The notes under the pieces: generated by a model
What the model saw: the letters and a program-made list of their open reading frames with translations, nothing else
Told to the model about the DNA's origin: nothing
The model's database searches: none
In this document: positions 22,088 to 32,244 of the stretch, one piece after another
Position numbering within the stretch: the first letter of the stretch is position 1
Layout of the letters: each line of letters opens with the position of its first letter
Source of the DNA: Microvelia longipes
Taxonomy: Eukaryota > Arthropoda > Insecta > Hemiptera > Veliidae
Assembly: GCA_018340805.1 (NCBI GenBank)
Contig: JACMZG010001870.1
Span: forward strand, 48,943,682 to 49,007,681
Reading direction: 5' to 3'
Length of the DNA stretch: 64,000 nt
Made by a program: the position numbers and the translations under genes

Positions 22088-22750
22088 ATGGAGCATTTGA
22101 AGATTTACGTATTACTTGGAGTTTTCTACTTGACTCAAGACGTGTTGTTTTGTTAGCTTAACTAAAACAAGTCGGACTCCTATAGTTGCTCTATCTAGTT
22201 TTGACGGTAAGATATGCTTTTATTTTACCCCTGACGATTGGAAGATTGTATTTGACGGACTTGGGCAAATGGTGGATTTAATTTCGTCTGAAAAGAAAAG
22301 GAAGAACACTGAATATATTCTTATTGGAAAGCATTTTTCGGCTAAAATAAATTATGAAACTAGACCAAGAACTATAGATTTTGTCTACACGGCCAGCTGG
22401 TTGGACTGCCTATTGGAAAGGGCTCCGTTATCAATTAATTTAAATGCACAACAGCTATTAGATTAAATCTTTTGTTACCACAAATCAAATTAGCCGGTGA
22501 AATATTGTACACTAGTATACCGATGTCATTGCTGTCAAATGCTACTAGCAACGCTACAGCATCGTCTAATAGCGCCACCGCTTTATAGTATTCCCAATAA
22601 CGGGAATAATAATAATAATAACCAAGTATCGGACAGACGCGCGCAACCGGCTCAAGAATTTGCGCGCCACCAGTTAGAGAAACGGTCCGTTCGTTAAATG
22701 ACGAATTCGCCCTATTAGTCCAAGATTTGGAAGATATAGGACCGATTTAA
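22088..22750 (+). CDS. Unrecognised protein, possibly PC4-like ssDNA-binding domain, frameshifted
   Basis: About 220 codons spread over three to four frames with matching codon content: SRRVVLLA near 22140, then a segment FDGKICFYFTPDDWKIVFDG (22202-22261), then MSLLSNATSNATASSN, then a Asn/Gln-rich part (NNGNNNNNN) and a final LNDEFALLVQDLEDIGPI ending at 22750. The RxVxL strand followed by a short hairpin and an acidic-aromatic helix loosely recalls the PC4/p15 transcription-coactivator fold, which binds single-stranded DNA. This is a weak resemblance. Indels near 22145, 22460, 22585 and 22690 are all small, so the gene may be whole in reality. Confidence 0.4.
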
Positions 22751-22997
22751 TGTCCGATCCCCACTCTCTGTAACAAAGGGTGGGTCCCCCACTACGTGCT
22801 CAGACTTTGGCGAAGTGTGGGGGCCTGATATAACTAACATGAGCACATTGTAAAAATAGCATTGCTTGAGTAAAAACATTGAATTTTCAAAGTAGCATTT
22901 TTTTTTTTTTCTTAAAAGTAATATTACACCATATAGTAAATTAAATTTATTTACTTAAAATTAAGCAAACAATAATAATAATAATAAGAACCTTAAA
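22751..22997. other. Spacer with GC hairpin and AAT microsatellite
   Basis: A stem of CCCCCAC and GTGGGGG (22785-22823) stands out from the AT-rich surroundings. A run of AAT triplets (22972-22988) lies directly before the next start. Confidence 0.6.
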
Positions 22998-23356
22998 ATG
23001 CGTTACATAGTAATTGATAGTTTAGGTGACAAATTTAAAGAGAATGGTAAATCGTCATTGGTTCTTGTAAAGGAACTTGCCGTAGTAACGGGAATTCGTG
23101 TCATTGGATTTTTAGAACAAATAGCCCGAGCCAGGTATTTGAAAGTTACAATTCCGACCAATATATTGCTAGCATAGATGTAGGTCATTTAAATAAAATT
23201 ATTGAAGAGACCCTTAGAGGTTATGATTTCATATTTTTTCAAGGTAAAAGAACTCGAAGACTTTTACAGAACTTATTTGGTTCGAAATTACCATTAGTTG
23301 TCAATTTTGACTTATTTTCCGATAAAAAAACACTCTTTTACAAAACCGTTGTTTAA
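22998..23356 (+). CDS. Second DnaQ-like family member, short, frameshifted
   Basis: The first frame encodes MRYIVIDSLGDKF and SSLVLVKELAVVTG; after a shift at about 23175 a second frame gives LNKIIEETLRGYDFIFFQGK and LLQNLFGSKLPLVV. The order VKEL ... helix ... (K/Q)GKRTRRLLQNL parallels VKEL ... helix ... KGREKREFLRSL of the gene at 6940, so the two look related. The His pair and the Cys-His-Cys end of the larger protein are not seen here, so it may be an inactive or regulatory paralogue. About 119 residues if the shift is an error. Confidence 0.45.
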
Positions 23357-23368
23357 CACATTATAAAC

Positions 23369-23699
23369 ATGCCAAAAGGCGTGCCTTGCGCTCTGTCAAA
23401 CGCTTTCTTTGTAATGAAACAAATCGAGGCCTTAAATTTAGACATGACTAATTGGGAAACGCGTATTCTCACTTTTGAAACTTGGTCCTCCCACGTCTCC
23501 CCTATGAGACTTGCCATTTCAGGCTTTTATTACACTGGGTTTGAAGACGTGGCTCGGTGTGTTTACTGTAAAATCGCCTTAGCCAAGTGGGATTTGTGGG
23601 GACATCCCCGATAACGAACATTGCAGATGGTCTCCCTTATGTAAGGGGTTAAAGTGTTCAGTGTGTGTATCAAAGCGTGATAGTAAAAAACGTGAATAA
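23369..23699 (+). CDS. BIR-domain inhibitor of apoptosis (IAP), frameshifted
   Basis: IAP proteins bind caspases and block cell death. The first frame gives a BIR signature: TRILTFETW (31-39), VSPMRLAISGFYYTG (43-57), and CVYC (64-67). A one-base shift at about 23595 moves the end, where NEHCRWSPLC supplies the matching His-x6-Cys zinc ligands. A following CSVC may be the start of further Cys-rich sequence, but no RING domain is present, so it is a single-BIR protein of about 109 residues. Its stop codon overlaps the next gene's ATG as TAATG. Comparable genes are known from insect DNA viruses. Confidence 0.8.
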
Positions 23700-24111
23700 T
23701 GCCACCATTTAACAAAAATAATATAGTTTACGAATGCGAGCATTTTATTATAACACAAGAAACTTCTCACGGTTACTTGGGCGGGAATTCGTATTTTGTA
23801 CGACTAGTAGCTTTAATTAAATACACGCCTAAAGATAAAAAATTTCCCCCTACGAGTGGTTGTACAAGGTTTGTTTAAGCTTTATGATTACGCAACTAGA
23901 AACGCGTCAAATAGTGCAGAAGTTATAATTTTTTTAGATTTATTTCAAACGAGAATGAAAGATCCTATCATTACTTTTATGTGACAAAAAAGAACTTATT
24001 GCCTGCTATAGATATCATTCAAACAAATTTGTCAGTGAAATTATGTCTAATATAAAAATATCTGGCCTGACAGTGTTTATAGACGCAAATATCATTGAAA
24101 ACTCTATATAA
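23699..24111 (+). CDS. Unrecognised small protein, frameshifted
   Basis: It begins MPPFNKNNIVYECEHF, overlapping the IAP stop by one base. Two shifts (about 23850 and 23980) lead through GLFKLYDYATRNASNSAEV and SEIMSNIKISGLTVFIDA to a stop at 24111. The total is about 136 residues, with alternating hydrophobic strands and no motif I know. Its tight packing behind the IAP gene and its compatible codon use argue that it is a real gene of the element. Confidence 0.4.
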
Positions 24112-24155
24112 AGTGAAACGGTACATGATTTAAATTTAGTTTCATAGTTGACATC

Positions 24156-24490
24156 ATGGACGTCCTTGATAATATCGATGTCGAAAAGTTCCGCGAACTA
24201 AGAGAATGTCATATGACACAGCCCTTGGCAGAAAAGACCGCTTTCCTATTTACAGCGGCCGCACTGGAATTGGCACAATTAATTCGTTTTTCCAGACAAT
24301 TTAACAGGCCCATTACAACACGACACGGCACTCATTACGAGGGGTGTGTTTGGTCACAAGAATCAGCGGAAAGGGTCCAGACACATGTTCATGTTGCCAC
24401 GTAGAAATTTCGTATTACAACTTTGTCCAGTACATTAAAGAGCTGGGCGTAAGTGAACTCGTATTGAAAAAAATTGTTTATCCAGTCTAA
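24156..24490 (+). CDS. Unrecognised Cys-containing small protein, frameshifted
   Basis: The frame from ATG 24156 encodes MDVLDNIDVEKFRELREC and a helical AAALELAQLIRFSRQF. A shift near 24345 leads to DTCSCCHVEISYYNFVQYIK and a stop at 24490. The CxCCH cluster with the earlier GC suggests a metal site. About 110 residues. Not matched to a family. Confidence 0.4.
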
Positions 24491-24514
24491 CCCCCACCAC
24501 TGACTAACGATACG

Positions 24515-24901
24515 ATGGAAATCATAAAAGGCAGACACCGTTTGATATTAGCATCAGTCTTTTTAGAAACTTTCATAATGTCTCTTCATGACAAACTTAA
24601 TCGCAACGCAAGCTTTAGAAAACAATTGCCATCGAAGATCTTCAAAAAGATATTCCTTATAATATTGTTCGTATGTTTATGGTGCAAAATACTCAATACG
24701 GTGCTGCTCTAGTAGCGACACTTTTAAAACACGATGAAAAGCTGCAAGAAGAAATATGTCGACGTTTTTCTACCTCGCAGATTTGCAGCGATTTTATCGG
24801 ATGAAGATATTACACAGTACAATTTGGAACCCTACATGGCTTTAAGATACTGCGGAAGAACTGGCAAAGCTTATAACTTAGTTTTTGATAAGATTAAGTA
24901 A
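24515..24901 (+). CDS. Small protein of a family recurring in arthropod mobile DNA (VFLPRR type), frameshifted
   Basis: The first frame gives MSLHDKLNRNASFRKQLPS. After shifts near 24635 and 24750 the order is a strand pair TQYGAALVATLLKHDE, then VFLPRRFAAILSDEDI and a C-terminal LRYCGRTGKAYNLVF. I recall the order 'YG..V.L.L ... VFLPxRxA ... L.Y.G..GK.Y.L' from many uncharacterised arthropod and cnidarian proteins linked to mobile elements. A small OB-fold, perhaps ssDNA-binding, would fit but is a guess. It is the last gene seen in the element. Confidence 0.45.
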
Positions 24902-25247
24902 TTTTTTTTTTTTTTTTACTTCACATTTAAGATTTTTATACTTTTACACTTTTTTCTAATTTTTTAAATATAAATTGTAAATAAAAAGATGAACCAGTTT
25001 TTTTAAAAAACTATTTATTGTAATTTTTTTAACAAATAAACCTTTTTAAAAAAATACCTTATGTGTACGCATTTATTTATTTCAACAACTTTGTAAAGTA
25101 TGTTTCTGTATTTACTAAATACAGCAGCAAACTTGAAATCCTTTACAGTATATTTCTTACTAGAAATCACATCCAAGTTGCCTGTTTAGGTTTGAAAACT
25201 TAAACAAGATTCTCTATTCTTATTCAATAAAACAGAAGAAAACTATT

Positions 25248-25282
<35 letters not shown>

Positions 25283-26493
25283 GGATATTATGCCGCTAAT
25301 TCTATTTTAATATTTTTTGTTTTCTGCACTTCGTTTGACAAGACATCCATTTTAAAAGTAAGTATAATATAAATTATTTAATTAGAGTTAAGAGTTGAAA
25401 ACCTTTCCAGGTGATATAAAGGTGAAATCAAAACAACCCCAAAGATGTGGATACGCTAGACTTACCACCAACACTCACGCACTAATGCGTCTAGTCTGGG
25501 TAACTTTCGTCAAGGAAAAAATGTCAATCATGCCATACTAAAGTTATAAATCTATAGTCTAACCGTACCTTAAAATATAAAACATCTCTACACTTACTAT
25601 CCAATACAAAAACAAATTACTATTTTAAACTACAATAATACTTTCTTTTTTCACATTGGTAAATCCTTACCCTCCTCGTGTTTAAAAAAAAAAAATATCA
25701 ATAATGAAAGAATTCATTTTGTACCTGACCCGCCGTCACGGTACCTAACCACCCTACCAAGCACACCTGCCCTTAAAAGGAACTCCTTCAATACTTAAAC
25801 CCTTGTATAAAAAAAGGTTCTCATTTTCATCCAAACCTCACACACTTCTCATGAGAAGGTGCATATATAAAAAAGAACCTCATGTTTTGCTCATACGCAT
25901 CCACGACCTTCCTTATACCATATTTTCTACCCCCCCACTTTTATCATCTCATCCACTACCTTCCTTAAGATCACCCTACTAATAAGGTATTCACCTTACG
26001 CCATTGAAGTGGACCATATATACTTCTATCATTTACCAACATTTGACAAAAATTGACTTTTAGTCAAAATATTGCTCACTAATTGTATAGTTTGTTTAAT
26101 AAAAATTAATCTTATGTAATTTTGTACAGTTAATTTTGAAATTAAACATTAAATCAACCAACTGAAATGTCTTCCAGACATAACAGACTATTGACTTTAA
26201 ACTTGACTTCATTAATTATTATTTTATAAATTAATTCTTCACACTATCAAACCTTTCATATTATTTTTGGTGCTTGAGTAAAAAGAAAGTTTACCATTTG
26301 AAACCAAAATGTCAACCTGGCATAAAAAGAATTTCCGTAGTTTAGATCTATTGACGCTAAAATATTCTGTAGCTACCTCTTAGAAAAATGCGAGCGAATA
26401 TTATAATTTTATTAATAAAAAAAAAAACTAGGATATCTTCAAACATTTGAACTTTGCTAATAAAACCAATCATATCCTCGTTTGTTGATTCAG
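24902..26493. other. Non-coding: right end of the element and/or MADD intron
   Basis: No gene is seen. It holds T-runs right after the last gene, a poly-A run of about 28 bases (25253-25280), and pyrimidine-rich, CC-containing sequence at 25400-25980. The right terminus of the Polinton must lie here, but its terminal inverted repeat cannot be recognised because the left terminus is outside the window. Confidence 0.5.
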
Positions 26494-26688
26494 TGTGTCA
26501 GCAAGCAAGTATGGAAGGGAATGCTGAAGCTTCTTCAAGCTATGGTGTCAGGTTTGGAAGTAACTTATTCTAACTACGGTCTGGGAGGTATGGCTTCAGC
26601 CTTCCAGCTCTTAGAAGTGGCGCACACCCACTATTGGACCAAGGATCTGACAGATCCCAATGCACTCGATTCTAGTCTCCTTTCACAG
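26494..26688 (+). CDS. MADD: MADD / Rab3-GEF exon (a)
   Basis: MADD is a DENN-domain exchange factor for Rab3/Rab27 acting in vesicle traffic and MAP-kinase signalling. This 65-codon exon has [15 protein letters not shown] and [20 protein letters not shown], which match my recollection of the central-to-C-terminal part of MADD. It is framed by TTCAG and CAG/GTCTGT and is phase 0 at both ends. Earlier exons, including the DENN region, are not in the window. Confidence 0.85.
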
Positions 26689-27632
26689 GTCTGTCTCTTT
26701 AATATTGTTAATTTTGTTAATCCGGACGTTTCCAAAGTAGCTATAAAATAAACATGTGACATGTGCATCTAAAGCCTTCATGATGTAACGGTGTATCTGG
26801 TCATGTGATCAACTATAGATGACGCTTTTACAAACAAAAACATCACTTTTAGTTGGTCACAAGTCTATTTGTGCCAGCAGATTATAGAAAACATGTCGTT
26901 TTGCCAATTTGATTGATTAACTCTTAATATCTCTTTAGTATCACGGTAACATTTCCCCATCTTTAAAAAATTTGATTGCATAAAATGATTTAAATCCATC
27001 TTGGCTTATTGCTGGGGTTTAGTTTTAATATTTTTTTTATACTTTATACTCCTTATTTTTGTTTTTTACTTTTTTCACACATTAATTTTTTATAAACTTT
27101 AATACGTAGTTAATTGTTTTTTAAAACAATTTTTTATTATTATGTTCTTATTATTTTACTGTGAATTTCTATTGTGTATACAGTCTTATGATCCTTCTTT
27201 ACTAGACTTGTTCTAAGACTTTATCCATTTCTGCCTTGGATTAAACAGGGTTCTCTGTGTACATTATTTCATTTTCACCATCAGGTTTTTTGGCATTGGC
27301 TTTTATTAGCCTTACAGCCACATTATCAGGTTACACCAAACACATGGCTATCTACGCTGCCCAGCATCCATTTTATATCTCACCTTGTGACTTTAAATTG
27401 ATTAGAAAGCATTGGTCTTGGCGTAAAGTTAATGATTTGCCATAAAGTTAAAGATTTGGCATAAAGACGGCTCAAAGTTAATCGGATATTCAGGTACCCA
27501 ATTAACTTTGAGCCGTCTTCCCTTAAAGTTTGATTTAAGATTAATTCATCCCTCGAAACATCAGCCAGTATCCTTACTTTATAGTGCAATAGATTTAAAT
27601 ATTTTTTAATTGTATTTGTTTAAATATTTCAG
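26689..27632. other. MADD intron with perfect hairpin
   Basis: AT-rich and non-coding. A 19-base perfect inverted repeat (AAGACGGCTCAAAGTTAAT at 27464-27482 and its complement at 27501-27519) is the only structure seen. A related TAAAGTTAA..GATTTG.CATAAAG motif is repeated just before it. Confidence 0.7.
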
Positions 27633-27747
27633 GGCTCAAGTCCATACGGTAGTAAAGAAAATCTGAGCTCACCACAAAGTCCTATTGGTTCACCCGTGCC
27701 TTCTATTTATCCAGACTCTAGGAAATCAAGTCAGTCCAGTCAAATCT
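27633..27747 (+). CDS. MADD: MADD exon (b), Ser/Pro-rich linker
   Basis: Encodes [20 protein letters not shown] and ends [10 protein letters not shown]. It lies between TTTCAG and CT/GTGAGT, starts in phase 0 and ends after the first base of a codon, which matches the next exon. The Ser-Pro content suggests a disordered, phosphorylatable linker, as in the corresponding part of MADD. Confidence 0.75.
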
Positions 27748-27839
27748 GTGAGTATCTGCATATGATGATTAATAAATGGCTATATTATTTTGCCATATGT
27801 AGTAGTAAATATATATAGATACACAGACACACACACATG

Positions 27840-27901
<62 letters not shown>

Positions 27902-28282
27902 CCAAGAAATACTAAGCTAAGATTGATATCATACAACTTTTTACGATTCAAATGTTTACTGTGGAATGTATCTGGTGATTATTGGTGTACCCAATACAAA
28001 TATACATTTTAATGGTTGGAAAATTACTGTTTAAAATACTATAGTATAGTACTAATTAGAAATAGTAAAATAAATTATGAATCAGTTTGAATTGTTGGTG
28101 TCTTATATGGTGACTATGAGTTGTTGATTATTCCCAAACGTTGACTATGAATAAGGATCGGTAAGAGGTCCCAATTCACTGTGAAAGAATTTTAATCCAA
28201 AAATTTAAATAAATTTGGTGGGCCAGCCAATATTTTCTTCTACGTGGAGCAACATACACAACTTATTATTTACTCATTACAG
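27748..28282. repeat. MADD intron with TA repeat
   Basis: Non-coding. A CACACA run and TA tracts of about 60 bases (27840-27901) are present; nothing else is seen. Confidence 0.8.
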
Positions 28283-28880
28283 ATGGGGGAATGAGAACGC
28301 CACCATCAGTTAGACTTGGTGGAGAATCCTTAGACATGGACAGTCAAATACAATACCCAGGTCAACAAATGCATCATCCTCAGGGTCAGCAAATGCAGCA
28401 CCCTCAGGGACAACAAATGCAACACCTCAGAGCCAACAAATGCATCATCCTCAGGGTCAGCAAATGCAACATTCACAGCAGCAAATTCAGCACCCTCAGG
28501 GCCAACAAATGCAACACCCTCAGGGCCAACAAATGCAACACCCTCAAGGTCAACAAATGCATCATTCTCAAAGTCAGCAAATGCAGCACCCTCAGGGACA
28601 ACAAATGCAACACACACAGGGCCAACAAATGCAACACCCTCAAGGTCAACAAATGCATCATCCTCAAAGTCAGCAAATGCAGCACCCTCAGGGACAACAA
28701 ATGCAACACCCTCAGGGCCAACAAATGCAACACCATCAGGGTCAGCAAATGCACCATCCTCAGGCTCAACAAATTCATCATTCTCAGCAAAAAGAAACCT
28801 CAGCAACGGATGTCTTTAAAGATCTATTCTCTCAAAAAAAGAATATATTTCTTAATAAGTTATCATCAATAGATACTGAG
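28283..28880 (+). CDS. MADD: MADD exon (c) with Gln-rich octapeptide repeats
   Basis: Starts GGMRTPPSVRLGGESLDMDS, continues with about 18 imperfect copies of an eight-residue unit (GQQMQHPQ, variants with HH, SQ, TQ; 24-base DNA unit, 28352-28795), and ends ATDVFKDLFSQKK ... SSIDTE. The frame breaks at about 28421, where the repeat reads CAACACCTCAG instead of CAACACCCTCAG. Adding that base makes the exon length and both splice phases fit, so a one-base deletion in the assembly is likely. The repeat is open on both strands, but those other frames have no support. Confidence 0.8.
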
Positions 28881-30180
28881 GTAATTATCAATATTCTCAT
28901 AGTTTTAAATCAACCCAATTTTCAGACCTATTATTTCATGAGATTAAGATTAGATTATATATATCATACCCAAAGAATATCAGGCGGTGGCACAATTAAT
29001 TTTTTGATCAACAGGTGGTTTAAACGACACCTGTTGTTGATGTCGTGTTAAGTCAATTCTTTAAATATTAAAGGCTGTAGATTTTATGCTTAAACCTCAT
29101 GGTGTTAATTGTAACATCTTTATATTTATATTTTTTTAAATTGTAAAACTTGTGAAAATGCTTCATACAAGCTTTGTTTATGCTTACCGAACGTTTTTTG
29201 ATTACATTTTCCTAAAATTTTCCCTACCTAAACCTAACAGTTTTCTTACCTTAACCTAACATTTTCCTTAAGGAGTCCTTAAGGAAATGTTAGGTTTATA
29301 GTTTAGGTAAGGAAAATGTAGGTTCCTTAAGGGTTCCTTAAGGAAAATGTTTAGGTAAGAGAAATGTCTTTGAATACGGGCCTTAGTCTTCGGTAATTAA
29401 GGTAATTAATGAAGAATTTATTTCTTTAAAAATAGACAATCTCGGTAAAACACACTTTTTTAGCTACTATAGACAAAATGTCTCGTTTCACGTGACGATA
29501 GGTCTATAAGTATGTAAAATTCACTGTTTCCAAGTACTAAAGTAAATATGTTTCTTAAAGTAAATTTGTCCTAAAAGTATGTTGTTAGGACAGTAAAGGA
29601 AGCTTAACTGTTTTAATAATTTATATTTTAAATTATAATAATTTTTGAATAAATCATAAATCATATGTGAAATTTAAAGAAACAATTTAAAGAAGTTCGA
29701 CCTGTTATAAAACTAAAATTTGCTGATGACGTTGTAATCGTTATTAAGGTTACTTCAAAGGCTCAAGGATTAAATTAAAAATGTTAATCCTTTTCAATCA
29801 TTGAAAGAAAATAAGTCTCTCCACAAAACATTACTTTCTTGGTAAAGAGCTTTCAATCTAACAAGAGGTCATCATCAGTGCAAACCTGTTGAGGTGTTAA
29901 AAATATTAAGAACGTCTATGAATTCTTATTAGGTATTATCGTCACTCCCTAGATAATTCTAGAGGCAGTGATTATGGCCTCTAGTTAGATTGAAATCGCT
30001 TTGCCAATAATGATTTGTTTTGCAGAGAACGGAGTCTCTGCTCAATAAACTTTGTAATGGGCATAACCACCTGAATTGGGTTTGATTCCTTCATGATGAA
30101 GATAAAATTTAAAATGTATAAAGAGGATAACATTTAATAAAAATTAAGGAGTTAATTTAAGCATTTAAATTAATTGATAG
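28881..30180. other. MADD intron with two foldback tracts
   Basis: Non-coding. At about 29205-29360 there are alternating CCTAACATTTTCC and GGAAAATGTTAGG words around CCTTAAGGA palindromes. At 29847-29998, arms of the form CTTTCAATCTAACNAGAGG and CCTCTAGTTAGATTGAAA enclose about 115 bases, a small foldback element. Confidence 0.6.
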
Positions 30181-30324
30181 GGAGGTGAGAAGTCAAGGAG
30201 AAGCCCCGACGCGGCCAGTGAGACTGGGTCCATCATTACCAACCCTGCGTTCCTACTTAGAGGACATCGCAATAACCAATCAATCAGATCTACCGTGTCT
30301 GATAGCGAAGTCGAACAATCATCT
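30181..30324 (+). CDS. MADD: MADD exon (d)
   Basis: A 48-codon open exon, phase 0 on both sides, between TTGATAG and TCT/GTTAGT. It encodes [40 protein letters not shown] and DSEVEQSS. The codon pattern, phase and SITNPAF-like segment fit the linker of MADD. The donor GTTAGT is a non-optimal but usable site. Confidence 0.75.
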
Positions 30325-30394
30325 GTTAGTATAACTATTTTCTGCTACTACTCACTCTATTGATTGTGACACTCCACTCACTTTGCTTTTATCC

Positions 30395-31545
30395 ATTTAG
30401 TAATAAAAGTATTATTAATGAATCATCAATGATTCATTCCATTTATTGTTTATTCATTTGTTGCTTTCATTCATAAAGTCATTCACTCTCTCTTGCTTTC
30501 TAATTTGACAATGTTATTACTAAATCATCTATGACTCATTCCATTTGTTTATTCATTTGTTGCTTTCATTCACAAAATTATTCACTCTCTCTTGCTTTCT
30601 AATTTGAGAATGTTATTACTAAATCATCTAAGACACATTCCATTTGTTTATTCATTTGTTGCTTTCATTCATAAAGTTATTTACTCTCTCCTGCTTTCTA
30701 ATTTGACAATGTTATTACTAAATCATCTATGACTCATTCCGTTTATTGTTTATTCATTTGTTGCTTACATTCATAAAGTCATTCACTCTCTCTTGCTTTT
30801 AATTTGACAATGTTATTTCTAAATCATCAATGACTCATTCCATTTATTGCTTATTAATTTGTTACTTTCATTCCTAAATCCATTCACTCTCTATTGCCTT
30901 CTAAATTGACAATGTTATTACTAAATCATCAATGACTCATTCCATTTATTGCTTATTTATTTGTTGCTTTCATTCATAAAGTCATTCACTCCTCTTGCTT
31001 TCTAAATTGACAATGTTATTACTAAATCATCAATGACTCATTCCATTTATTGCTTATTTATTTGTTGCTTTCATTCATAAAGTCATTCACTCTCTCTTGC
31101 TTTCTAGTTTGACAATGTTATTACTAAATCATCAATGACTTATTCCATTTATTGTTTATTCATTTGTTGCTTTCATTCATAAAGTCATTCACTCTCTCTT
31201 GCTTTCTAGTTTGACAATGTTATTACTAAATCATCAATGACTCATTCCATTTATTGTTTATTCATTTGTTGCTTTCATTCATAAAGTTATTCACTCTCTC
31301 TTGCTTTCTAAATTGACAATGTTATTACTAAATCATCAATGACTCATTCCATTTATTGCTTATTTATTTGTTGCTTTCATTCATAAATCCATTCACTCTC
31401 TATTGCTTTCTAAATTGACAATGTTATTACTAAATCATCAATGACTCATTCCATTTATTGCTTATTTATTTGTTACTTTCATTCATAAATCCATTCACTC
31501 TCTATTGCTTTCTAAATTGGCTTTCTACTTTCTCTTGGCTTGCAT
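30395..31545. repeat. Satellite with 102-base unit, about 11 copies
   Basis: Tandem copies are recognised by GACAATGTTATTACTAAATC, ACTCATTCCATTTATTG, TTTGTTGCTTTCATTCATAA and CATTCACTCTCTCTTGC, in that order. Units differ by scattered substitutions and a few indels. The array starts in a partly diverged unit and ends in a truncated one. Confidence 0.9.
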
Positions 31546-31714
31546 AATCATTCACTCTCTATCTAATCTACATACCCAGGTATTTGATAACTTTGCTCAG
31601 CATTACCACTGCATGATTATCAGATAATTCGACCATACAGCCTTCAATAGCTATTAAGTAATATTTTACCAAATATGTATTTTATATGCTTTCCTTTGCC
31701 TTTTTATTTCATTT

Positions 31715-31980
31715 ATAAATTATACGGGATTAAAGTTTGGGGCTCTGGTGACTTATAAAATTTGGAGCTCCGCTTTCACACATAACACCAATGACCACAA
31801 AAGACTCCAATCTACCATCCTCCGTAGAATAATGTTATCCTTTAAGAAATCCTTTACGTCCCTTATGTCCAAGAGTATATTTATTTTTTTATAAGAAATC
31901 TAAAACCTATTCTCAAGAATTATTCCAGAAAACCCTCCTCCCCGTTTTAGACGTCAGTGGCCTAGAGATCTTTATTGTTT
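31715..31980 (+). mobile_element. Non-LTR retrotransposon C-terminal fragment (weak)
   Basis: Frames in this stretch read LYGIKVWGSGD and, after stops, RLQSTILRRIMLSF, which resemble the region behind the reverse transcriptase domain of Jockey-like elements. It is short, stop-laden and frameshifted, so it can only be an old fragment. Confidence 0.4.
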
Positions 31981-31994
31981 TAAAGTTTTAACTC

Positions 31995-32140
31995 TCTAGC
32001 ATAAACACAGCGGGAGTTATGCGTGACACAGACACAAACACACATAGACACACACACACAGCATGATGAAAGTCACTTAAAACGGTTTCAGATTTTTTGA
32101 GTGAACACAATACTTTTCCTAATACCTACGGTTAGGAGGT
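31995..32140. repeat. Dispersed repeat with ACACAATACTTTTCCT
   Basis: CA-rich start, then GGTTTCAGATTTTTTG and ACACAATACTTTTCCT followed by CTACGGTT. Related copies lie at 39425-39490 and 49990-50155, and a partial one at 59200-59290. Its family is not known to me. Confidence 0.6.
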
Positions 32141-32244
32141 GAGGAGAAGAAAAAATATTCTGTAAATATTCAAATGTGTGTGAAATGAACAAAAAAGGGG
32201 TTCGTATCACGCTAAAAGGACCATGTACATAAAAGAGATTAATC

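Noticed and set aside
24902..25300. Terminal inverted repeat of the Polinton
   Set aside because: The left terminus is outside the window, so no pair can be compared; the AT-rich sequence alone does not support it.
28330..28806. Minus-strand and second plus-strand frames over the octapeptide repeat
   Set aside because: A 24-base repeat without stops is open in several frames. Splice phases and the flanking MADD exons support only the Gln-rich plus frame.
29205..29360. CCTAA-like words as an insect telomere repeat
   Set aside because: The words are irregular, spaced by CCTTAAGGA palindromes and present on both strands; there is no uninterrupted TTAGG array.
30181..31545. CRISPR array from the regular repeats
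   Set aside because: Units are adjacent without unique spacers, in a eukaryotic intron; these are satellites.
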